Of a DNA stretch of 64,000 bases, positions 57,536-64,000 are shown piece by piece. The first letter of the stretch is position 1; each line of letters opens with the position of its first letter. Location: the NCBI RefSeq assembly GCF_017168235.1, contig NZ_JABFAO010000003.1:1-64000 (forward strand), read 5' to 3'. The translations under genes were made by a program, and so were the position numbers. This stretch comes from Rhodococcus sp. KRD197 (GTDB lineage: Bacteria > Actinomycetota > Actinomycetes > Mycobacteriales > Mycobacteriaceae). Below the pieces are notes generated by a model. The model was not told the origin of the DNA. It saw only the letters and a list, made by a program, of their open reading frames with translations, and did not search any database.

Positions 57536-58231
57536 TCAGTATTCGGTCTCGGATCGCGCGGCCGGCGTTTCTGGACGACGCCGCTGCGCCGACGGCTCGG
57601 TACGGGCGACGACAGTCGATTCGAGCGCCGGCGGCAGCACGTGCAGCATCCCGGACAAGCGAGCGACGGCGTCGATGGCGGCATCCCAGTCGCGGCCGGT
57701 ACTGCCTAGCGGTAGCGCGCCCAGCGTCCAGTCGTTTTCGCTCCACAGCAGCGTCAGATTAGAGGGCGCCGATTCCGTGAACGCAGCCATACGCTGGTCG
57801 CAGACGCGCCTGGCGACGTCGACATCGGTGGCGAAGACGACCCGCGGGCCGATGGACCCGATGAGTTCCATATCGTTCTCGCGCGGCGGCGGCGTCGACT
57901 TGGGTCGCAGTTCGATATCGACATCGGAGCCCACCGGCCGTTGCACGGCGACTATCGTCGCTATCTCTTCGACGTCGAAAAGCACGAACTTCTCGCCGCG
58001 CCGCACGCCACGCACCAGGTCGATTGCGGTGGTGTGTTCGGGCTTGGCGAGCAGAGAGCGCCGAAACTGCAATACGAACTTTTCGTCCAGCGGGGTGTAC
58101 GTGTAACCCTGCGCCTTCGACCACATCTGGCGGACCCGGCCGAGCTGGTCCCGCCGCGACCGATCGACGTAGAGAAGGGCGACCGCACCCACGAGGGCGA
58201 TCGCTGCAAGTCCGAACCACATAGCCGTCAT
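57536..58231 (-). CDS. Membrane-anchored protein (Rv0383c-like)
   Basis: 231 residues. N-terminal TM (FGLAAIALVGAVALLYV) followed by a soluble domain with YTPLDEKFVLQFRRSLLAKP near 45 and VVFATDVDVARRVCDQRMAA near 128. A disordered Arg/Ala-rich end follows (SAQRRRPETPAARSETEY). The position between pyrE and clpB is the one Rv0383c has. Function unknown. Confidence 0.85.
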   Translation of the reverse strand: MTAMWFGLAAIALVGAVALLYVDRSRRDQLGRVRQMWSKAQGYTYTPLDEKFVLQFRRSLLAKPEHTTAIDLVRGVRRGEKFVLFDVEEIATIVAVQRPVGSDVDIELRPKSTPPPRENDMELIGSIGPRVVFATDVDVARRVCDQRMAAFTESAPSNLTLLWSENDWTLGALPLGSTGRDWDAAIDAVARLSGMLHVLPPALESTVVARTEPSAQRRRPETPAARSETEY

Positions 58232-58249
58232 CGTGGACCAGCTTATAGC

Positions 58250-58333
58250 GTCAGGAGTGGAGCCCGCGGAACGACCCGAGGGGGTCAGGAGTGGAGCCCG
58301 CGGAACGACCCGAGGGGGTCAGGAGTGGAGCCC
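58250..58333. repeat. 34-bp tandem repeat, two and a half copies
   Basis: Two perfect copies of a 34-bp unit (starts GTCAGGAGTGGAGCCCGCGG, ends GACCCGAGGGG) and a 16-bp third. The third copy ends at the stop of the DUF5666 gene, and the array reaches nearly to the start of the Rv0383c-like gene. It could influence that gene's promoter. A related single copy lies at 2780-2802. Confidence 0.95.
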
Positions 58334-59256
58334 TATCCGCCGAGATCCGGGGTTTCGATGATGAGATCCGCGGTGATAGTGCCGTCCTCCATCGGGGTGC
58401 CGTTGACGACCACAAGCGAGCCCACGGTCAACGAGGATGCGTCGAATCCGGAGAGGGACAGCACCGTCGTTTGGGGCGTGACGAGGATGGTGACGGGTGC
58501 TCCGTCGATACCGTCGAGCAACAGCGTCGAGCCGTCGATGGCAGTGACGGTGCCGATGGCGGCTCCGGCGTCACCCAGTATCTCGGGTATTCCACCGGGC
58601 ACCAGACCGCCCGGACCCGGGTCGGGCACCAGCGGTGCCTGACTCGGGGAAAGGGTGGGTAGCGGTACGAAACTCGTGGATGGTGCTCGGCTCGTGTTCG
58701 GTGCAGCGGTCGTGTTGGTCTCCGACCTCTGATTGGTCAGGACCAGAACGCCGGCGAGAACGATCACGGCGAGCGCGGCGAGGGCGACCATCGCCGGAAT
58801 CCACTTCCTCGGCCCATTGCCGCCGGCGCCGGACGCGGCTATCGGCTGCTCACCCGTGTACGGCGGCGGGCCGTAGCCCTGGCCGGTCGCATAACCCTGG
58901 CCGGTCGCATAGCCCTGGCCGGTGGGATAGCCCTGGCCGGTGGGATAGCCCTGACCTGCCGCGAACTGCTCGTTTGCCGCGTATCGCTGGTCTGGGTCGT
59001 ACGGAGGTAGCGCTTGCGTGGGATTCGGTTGTTGGGCGTACGGCTGCTGCTGTGGATAGCCGTACTGCTGAGTGGGGTACTGCTGGGTCGGCTGGTCCGG
59101 GTACGGCTGTGAATCCGGGTACGGCTGCGAATCCGGGTATTGCTGCCATGCCTCGGTGGGCTGGTCGTCCTCCGGCCGCGTGGGTGGCGGATCCGCAGTG
59201 CCGTCTTCCCACGGGTTGTCCGACGGCCTATCACGCGGATCATCCGGATGCGTCAT
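58333..59256 (-). CDS. Proline/glutamine-rich membrane protein with DUF5666-like domain
   Basis: 307 residues from ATG 59256. The cytosolic half is Pro/Gln/Tyr-rich, with GQGYPTG-type hexapeptide repeats (about residues 100-130) that suggest a flexible low-complexity domain. One TM follows near 155-178 (MVALAALAVIVLAGVLVL). Outside is a Thr/Ser/Pro linker and a small beta domain (GTVTAIDGSTLLLDGIDGAP, TTVLSLSGFDASSLTVGSLV, VVNGTPMEDG) of the DUF5666 type. Function unknown. The stop lies in the last repeat copy. Confidence 0.8.
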   Translation of the reverse strand: MTHPDDPRDRPSDNPWEDGTADPPPTRPEDDQPTEAWQQYPDSQPYPDSQPYPDQPTQQYPTQQYGYPQQQPYAQQPNPTQALPPYDPDQRYAANEQFAAGQGYPTGQGYPTGQGYATGQGYATGQGYGPPPYTGEQPIAASGAGGNGPRKWIPAMVALAALAVIVLAGVLVLTNQRSETNTTAAPNTSRAPSTSFVPLPTLSPSQAPLVPDPGPGGLVPGGIPEILGDAGAAIGTVTAIDGSTLLLDGIDGAPVTILVTPQTTVLSLSGFDASSLTVGSLVVVNGTPMEDGTITADLIIETPDLGG

Positions 59257-59273
59257 GTATTCGAGGGTACGTA

Positions 59274-59317
59274 AGCAGCTCGGGTCCTCCGGCCGTGGCC
59301 GGTGGACCCGAGCTGCT
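59274..59317 (-). terminator. Hairpin terminator behind clpB
   Basis: AGCAGCTCGGGTCC pairs perfectly with GGACCCGAGCTGCT, and the 16-base inside (TCCGGCCGTGGCCGGT) folds further through CCGGCC/GGCCGG. It starts 20 bp past the clpB stop on the minus strand and separates clpB from the DUF5666 gene. No T-run is seen. Confidence 0.85.
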
Positions 59318-59336
59318 AACCGCTGACGACGTGCTC

Positions 59337-61883
59337 CTAGCCGAGGGCGAGGCCCTCCCCGTCCGGGGAGACATTGACCGAGACGGTGTCGCCGTCGCGC
59401 ACCTCGCCGGCCAGCAGTAGCTTCGCGAGTTGATCGCCGATCGCCTGCTGAATCAACCTGCGGAGCGGCCGCGCACCGTACATCGGATCGTATCCACGGA
59501 CCGCGAGCCACATTTTCGCCGGCGCCGACACGTCCAGTGTGAGCCTGCGCGCCGCAAGCCGCGTGGAGAGCAGCCCCAGCTGGATGTCGACGATCGATTC
59601 CAACTGATCCTCGGAGAGCGAGTCGAACACCACGACGTCGTCGAGGCGGTTGACGAACTCGGGCTTGAACGCCCTGCGCACCGCATCCATCACCTCGTCC
59701 TTGGTGCCACCGGAACCGAGGTTGGAGGTCAGGATCAAGATGGTGTTTCGGAAGTCGACCGTGCGACCCTGACCGTCGGTCAGCCTGCCTTCGTCGAGCA
59801 CCGCGAGCAGGATGTCGAAAACGTCGGGGTGCGCCTTCTCCACCTCGTCGAACAGCACCACGGTGTACGGACGACGACGCACGGCCTCGGTGAGCTGGCC
59901 GCCCGCCTCGTAGCCGACGTAGCCCGGAGGGGCACCGACCAGCCTGGCGACGGCATGCTTCTCGCTGTACTCGCTCATGTCGATGCGCACCATGGCGCGC
60001 TCGTCGTCGAACAGGAAGTCCGCGAGCGATTTCGCGAGTTCCGTCTTTCCGACGCCGGTGGGACCGAGGAACAGGAACGAGCCTGTCGGGCGATTCGGAT
60101 CGGCGACGCCGGCGCGGGCCCGCCGCACGGCATCGGACACCGCTTGCACGGCGTCGCGTTGCCCGATGACTCGCTTGCCCAGCTCGTCTTCCATGCGAAG
60201 CAACTTGGCGGTTTCGCCTTCGAGCATTCGACCCGCCGGAATACCTGTCCAGGCCGCCACTACATCGGCGACGTCGTCCGGTCCGACTTCCTCCTTGAGC
60301 ATCACCTCGCCCTGTGCGGAGCTGTCGTCGGTCTTCTGCGCCAGTTCTTTCTCCAGCGCAGGGATGCGGCCGTACCTGAGTTCGGCTGCCTTGCCGAGAT
60401 CGCCGTCGCGCTCTGCCCGCTCGGATTCACCCCTCAGGTTCTCGAGCTGCTCCTTGAGGACACGCACCGAGTCGATGGCGTTCTTCTCGTTCTGCCAGCG
60501 AGTGCTCAGTTGCGCGAGCTTCTCCTGACCATCGGCCAACTCTGCGCGAAGCTTGTCCAGGCGTGCTTTCGACGCGTCATCGGTTTCCTTCTGGAGCGCC
60601 ATCTCCTCGATCTCGAGGCGTCGAACCGCACGCTCGACCTCGTCTACCTCCACCGGACGTGAGTCGATTTCCATGCGCAGCCGCGACGCAGCCTCGTCGA
60701 CGAGGTCGATTGCCTTGTCCGGCAGGAAACGCGAGGTGATGTAGCGGTCGGACAGGGTGGCCGCCGACACCAGAGCAGAGTCGGTGATCCGGACGCCGTG
60801 GTGGACCTCGTAACGCTCCTTGAGCCCGCGCAGGATGCCGACGGTGTCCTCGACCGACGGTTCACCGACGTAGACCTGCTGGAACCGACGCTCGAGTGCC
60901 GCATCCTTCTCGATGTACTTGCGGTACTCCTCCAGCGTGGTGGCACCGACGAGCCGCAGCTCCCCGCGCGCCAGCATCGGCTTGATCATGTTGCCCGCGT
61001 CCATCGCGGACTCACCTGTGGCACCGGCACCGACGATGGTGTGCACCTCGTCGATGAATGTGATGACCTGCCCAGCGGAGTTCTTGATGTCGTCCAGGAC
61101 GGCCTTGAGGCGTTCTTCGAACTCGCCCCGATACTTCGCACCGGCGACCATCGAACCGAGGTCGAGGGAGATCACGGTCTTCCCACGCAGGCTCTCCGGC
61201 ACGTCACCGGCGATGATGCGTTGCGCAAGACCCTCGACGATGGCAGTTTTGCCGACGCCGGGCTCACCGATGAGCACAGGGTTGTTCTTGGTTCGCCGTG
61301 ACAGGACCTGCACCACGCGACGAATTTCGGTGTCGCGGCCGATCACTGGGTCGAGCTCGCCCTCGCGAGCACGGGCAGTCAAGTCGGTGCTGTACTTCTC
61401 GAGGGCTTGATACGTGCTCTCGGGATCGGCACTGGTGACGCGGGCGCTGCCACGCACCGTCTGGAAGGCGTCACGTAGATCGTTGGGGCCGGCGCCACGG
61501 GAGGTCAAGAGCTTGGCGACGTCACTGTCTCCAGTCGCGAGGCCGACCATGAGGTGTTCGGTGGAGACGTACTCGTCATCGAGTTCGGTGGCGAGACTCT
61601 GCGCTGCAGTGATGGCCGCGAGCGCCTCTCGGCCGAGCTGTGGAGTGGTGGTCGATCCAGTAGCAGAAGGTAGGCGGTCGACCAGGGACTGCGCTTCACC
61701 GCGAATCGTCGCCGGATCGACGCCGACCGCCTTCAGCAGGGGGGAGGCGATGCCGTCGGTCTGATCGAGCAACGCCACCAACAAGTGCGCCGGACGGATG
61801 TCCGGGTTTCCGGCCGAGGATGCGGCCTGCAGGGCTGCGCTGAGCGCCGCCTGCGTCTTCGTGGTGGGGGTGAAACTGTCCAC
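59337..61883 (-). CDS. clpB: Chaperone ClpB
   Basis: 848 residues from GTG 61883, the normal length. Hsp100 disaggregase that works with DnaK. N-domain, then AAA-1 with [20 protein letters not shown] near residue 205 (Walker A). A coiled-coil middle domain lies at about 405-525 and AAA-2 has [20 protein letters not shown] near 605 and [20 protein letters not shown] near 670. A HAIR site upstream (61943-61963) fits HspR control. A strong hairpin follows the stop. Confidence 0.97.
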   Translation of the reverse strand: MDSFTPTTKTQAALSAALQAASSAGNPDIRPAHLLVALLDQTDGIASPLLKAVGVDPATIRGEAQSLVDRLPSATGSTTTPQLGREALAAITAAQSLATELDDEYVSTEHLMVGLATGDSDVAKLLTSRGAGPNDLRDAFQTVRGSARVTSADPESTYQALEKYSTDLTARAREGELDPVIGRDTEIRRVVQVLSRRTKNNPVLIGEPGVGKTAIVEGLAQRIIAGDVPESLRGKTVISLDLGSMVAGAKYRGEFEERLKAVLDDIKNSAGQVITFIDEVHTIVGAGATGESAMDAGNMIKPMLARGELRLVGATTLEEYRKYIEKDAALERRFQQVYVGEPSVEDTVGILRGLKERYEVHHGVRITDSALVSAATLSDRYITSRFLPDKAIDLVDEAASRLRMEIDSRPVEVDEVERAVRRLEIEEMALQKETDDASKARLDKLRAELADGQEKLAQLSTRWQNEKNAIDSVRVLKEQLENLRGESERAERDGDLGKAAELRYGRIPALEKELAQKTDDSSAQGEVMLKEEVGPDDVADVVAAWTGIPAGRMLEGETAKLLRMEDELGKRVIGQRDAVQAVSDAVRRARAGVADPNRPTGSFLFLGPTGVGKTELAKSLADFLFDDERAMVRIDMSEYSEKHAVARLVGAPPGYVGYEAGGQLTEAVRRRPYTVVLFDEVEKAHPDVFDILLAVLDEGRLTDGQGRTVDFRNTILILTSNLGSGGTKDEVMDAVRRAFKPEFVNRLDDVVVFDSLSEDQLESIVDIQLGLLSTRLAARRLTLDVSAPAKMWLAVRGYDPMYGARPLRRLIQQAIGDQLAKLLLAGEVRDGDTVSVNVSPDGEGLALG

Positions 61884-61942
61884 CGTTCACCTACTTTCTG
61901 TTCGAGTTTCTGTGAACTGTCACTCCATGCAACGATACTGAA

Positions 61943-61963
61943 GTTGAGTCTGTTCCGCTCAAC
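61943..61963. promoter_or_regulatory. HAIR site (HspR operator) of clpB
   Basis: GTTGAGT-CTGTTCC-GCTCAAC matches the HspR consensus CTTGAGT-N7-ACTCAAG at 11 of 14 arm positions and is itself a perfect 7-7-7 inverted repeat. It is 60 bp upstream of the clpB start on the minus strand, the position where HspR represses clpB in actinobacteria (established for M. tuberculosis and Streptomyces). Confidence 0.85.
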
Positions 61964-62062
61964 TTGAACAAAAGGAAAATTCTTCGGTGGCCAGCGTCAA
62001 GCAAACGGGATACTCTCGGACGGTCTACTTTGGAACCGTCTAGCCGCGGCGGAGGCTGATTC

Positions 62063-63226
62063 ATGCTCGATGAGCGAACAATCTCCCTGGTTCGTGCGGG
62101 TTTCAAGTCCGTCCTGGCAGCCGAAGATGGACCGGCAATTCTCGCGCGATCGTTCTACGCGCACCTCTTCGTCGAGCATCCCGAGTTCCGCACCCTCTTT
62201 CCGGCTTCGATGGATCAGCAGCGCGAGCACTTCGTACGAGCACTCGCGTACGTCTTCGACAACCTGAACAACGACGATCGGGTCGAACCGTTCCTGCAGC
62301 AACTGGGCCGTGATCACCGAAAGCACGGCGTGAACGGCTCGCATTTCCGAGCCGGTGGTTCCGCGCTGATCTCTGCGTTCCGCAATTTCGCGGGCAACGA
62401 ACTGTGGACGGACGAGGTCGAGGCTGCATGGCACGAGACTCTGGCATGCATCACCGACAACATGGCTGTCGCAGCCGACTCCGACGAACTGCCGCCGTAC
62501 TGGGGTGCGACCATCGTCGAGCATCACCGCGTCCTCGACGACCTGGCGATCATCAGGCTGCAACTCGACGAGGGCATCCACTATTTCCCGGGCCAGTACG
62601 TCAGTGTGCAGATTCCACAACGACCCAAGTTGTGGCGGTACCTCTCACCCGCCATCCCGTGCAACGCGCAAGGTGAGATCGAGTTTCACGTCCGACGCGT
62701 GTCGGGCGGTTGGGTCAGTCCAGCGATGGTCGCAGAATCCGTGGTCGGTGATCGCTGGGCGATCAGTCCCCCGCTGGGCGGGCTGCATATCGACCGGAAC
62801 ATCTCCGAGGACGTGCTCATGATCGCCAGTGGCACGGGGTTGGCACCGCTGCGGGCACAGATCATGGACATGGCCCGACGCAGTAGGAACCCCCGGGTGC
62901 ATCTGTTCATGAGCGGCACCTACCCATGCGATCTGTACGACGCGCACACACTGTGGCAACTGTCGCTGTCGAATCCATGGCTGACGGTGGTTCCGGTCAC
63001 CGACGAGGATGAAAACCCTTGGTGGCACACGGACCCGACGCCCGAGCTGCCGTACGGAATGCACCAACGACTGCACGGGTCCGTCGGAAAGGTTGTCACG
63101 AGATTCGGATCGTGGGCGGACCGACAGATTCAGATCTGCGGATCACCGTCGATGGTGCGGACGACGCTGTACGCCCTGCGCAAGGTGGGGACGCCGATGT
63201 CGCACGTACAACACGATCCACTGTAG
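62063..63226 (+). CDS. Type II flavohemoglobin (Rv0385-like)
   Basis: 387 residues. Globin domain 1-140: FYAHLFVEHPEFRTLFPASM near 31 (Tyr B10 region) and QLGRDHRKHGVNGSHFRAGG near 80 with the proximal His. FAD/NAD reductase domain follows: FPGQYVSVQIPQRPKLWRYL then SPAIP near 175 (an RYLS variant of the usual RxYS flavin motif), EDVLMIASGTGLAPLRAQIM near 250 and FGSWADRQIQICGSPSMVRT near 350. Type II flavohemoglobins lack several residues of nitric-oxide dioxygenases; Rv0385 has been described as a D-lactate-linked enzyme. It diverges from clpB. Confidence 0.88.
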   Translation: MLDERTISLVRAGFKSVLAAEDGPAILARSFYAHLFVEHPEFRTLFPASMDQQREHFVRALAYVFDNLNNDDRVEPFLQQLGRDHRKHGVNGSHFRAGGSALISAFRNFAGNELWTDEVEAAWHETLACITDNMAVAADSDELPPYWGATIVEHHRVLDDLAIIRLQLDEGIHYFPGQYVSVQIPQRPKLWRYLSPAIPCNAQGEIEFHVRRVSGGWVSPAMVAESVVGDRWAISPPLGGLHIDRNISEDVLMIASGTGLAPLRAQIMDMARRSRNPRVHLFMSGTYPCDLYDAHTLWQLSLSNPWLTVVPVTDEDENPWWHTDPTPELPYGMHQRLHGSVGKVVTRFGSWADRQIQICGSPSMVRTTLYALRKVGTPMSHVQHDPL

Positions 63227-63298
63227 GCAGCTCCGCTGCATGTGAGTGGAAATACGTGTCCCACTATGCATTTCCACTCACATGCGCGTCAGCGCCTA
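63224..63298. repeat. Palindromic intergenic element, copy 6 (TAG to CTA)
   Basis: Left mini-hairpin GCAGC-TCC-GCTGC, arms at 63238-63285 (GCATGTGAGTGGAAAT perfect with its partner; inner part less regular, ACGTGTCCCACTATGC) and right mini-hairpin GCGC-GTCA-GCGC. The outer TAG and CTA are the stops of the flavohemoglobin and acyl-CoA synthetase genes. Confidence 0.94.
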
Positions 63299-64000
63299 AA
63301 TATTCGCGCGACCCTGCCAGTACGGGTCGCGGAGCTTGCGCTTGTACAGTTTTCCGTTGGGATCGCGCGGAAGCTCGTCGACGTACTCCACCGATCTCGG
63401 GAGCTTGAACTTCGCCAGCCGCTCGCGGGCGAATGCGAGGAGCTCCTCGGTGAGGGCCTCGGACGGCTCGATCCCCACCTCCGGTTGCACGACCGCCTTG
63501 ATCTCCTCGCCCCAATCGACATGCGGCACACCGAAGACCGCCACATCGGCGACTTTCGGGTGCGTGACCAGCTCGCCCTCGATCTCTGCCGGATAGATGT
63601 TGACGCCGCCGGAGATGATCATGTCCGATTTGCGATCGCAGAGGAACAGATAGCCGTCCTCGTCGAGATAGCCGATGTCACCGAGGGTGAACATATCTCC
63701 GACGCGTGACTCCTCCGTCTTCTTCTTGTCGTGGTGATACTCGAAACTCGATCCGCCCATACGCATGTACACCTGGCCGGGTTCACCGACCGGAAGTTCG
63801 TTCCCGTCGTCGCCGAGCACGGTGACGACCGAATTGGGCCACGCGGTGCCGACCGAACCGGGTTTGCGTAGCCACTCCTCGCCGGAGATCACGGTGCCGC
63901 CGCCCTCGGTTGCCGCGTAGTACTCGGTGACAACCGGACCCCACCAGTGAAGCATTCGTCGTTTGACTTCCTTCGGACACGGAGCTGCACCGTGAATCAT
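63296..64000 (-). CDS. Acyl-CoA synthetase, FadD type (3' part)
   Basis: C-terminal 234 residues; the gene runs past 64000. Adenylating-enzyme motifs: VVTEYYAATEGGGTVISGEE near the visible start (A5), TLGDIGYLDEDGYLFLCDRK then SDMIISGGVNIYPAEIE (A7-A8), and LPRDPNGKLYKRKLRDPY (A10, catalytic Lys). It activates a fatty or carboxylic acid as CoA ester. It resembles FadD4-type proteins; the substrate cannot be told. The stop TAG lies at the edge of element copy 6. Confidence 0.93.
   Translation of the reverse strand: MIHGAAPCPKEVKRRMLHWWGPVVTEYYAATEGGGTVISGEEWLRKPGSVGTAWPNSVVTVLGDDGNELPVGEPGQVYMRMGGSSFEYHHDKKKTEESRVGDMFTLGDIGYLDEDGYLFLCDRKSDMIISGGVNIYPAEIEGELVTHPKVADVAVFGVPHVDWGEEIKAVVQPEVGIEPSEALTEELLAFARERLAKFKLPRSVEYVDELPRDPNGKLYKRKLRDPYWQGRANI

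Overview
High-GC actinobacterial DNA, very probably chromosomal Rhodococcus or a close mycolic-acid relative. Four blocks follow the order known from Mycobacterium tuberculosis: thiG-thiS-thiO/thiE, a NUDIX gene, glnX-glnH-pknG, ackA-pta and fgd (Rv0417 down to Rv0407); purT, rhodanese and metZ (Rv0389-0391); purA to the GH76 gene (Rv0357c-Rv0365c); and spoU-pyrE-clpB-flavohemoglobin (Rv0380c-Rv0385). Locus names are from memory, not from a search.

Layout. 0-2 kb: tail of an IS110-like transposase and an ABC-2 exporter. 2-5 kb: thiamine thiazole genes with a TPP riboswitch. 5.8-13.7 kb: GlnX-GlnH-PknG amino-acid sensing and acetate metabolism (AckA-Pta). 13.7-18.8 kb: F420 genes (Fgd, a Ddn-like protein), a quinone reductase, a HAD phosphatase and isochorismate synthase. 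18.8-28.7 kb: sulfur assimilation, FprA, PurT, a racemase-type CoA transferase and a MocR regulator. 28.9-37.3 kb: a secretion locus, all on the minus strand. 37.6-52.5 kb: purA, a diguanylate cyclase, a zinc-type CDF exporter, fba, DedA, GH76 and other housekeeping genes. 52.7-55.2 kb: an alanine-rich surface protein and a sortase. 55.4-64 kb: pyrE, lemA, clpB, a type II flavohemoglobin and an acyl-CoA synthetase cut by the window edge.

The most interesting region is 28.9-37.3 kb. It holds three SipW/ER-type signal peptidases (Ser/His dyad) and six separate proteins with SipW-type signal regions, plus one protein in which a signal peptidase is fused in frame to its own putative substrate. 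Tight ATGA overlaps make two operons. The composition resembles TasA/camelysin-type fibre systems of Firmicutes, but no known fibre function can be assigned here.

A second theme is a family of about 74-bp palindromic elements, mostly between convergent genes. Their ends often supply TAG stop codons to both neighbours, and their stems vary by compensatory changes. One copy (55.2 kb) is split by a 148-bp MITE-like insertion with 8-bp terminal repeats and a 6-bp target duplication.

One stretch is almost certainly not biological: 53059-53091 matches the Illumina Nextera read-1 adapter at 31 of 33 positions and breaks the surface-protein gene.
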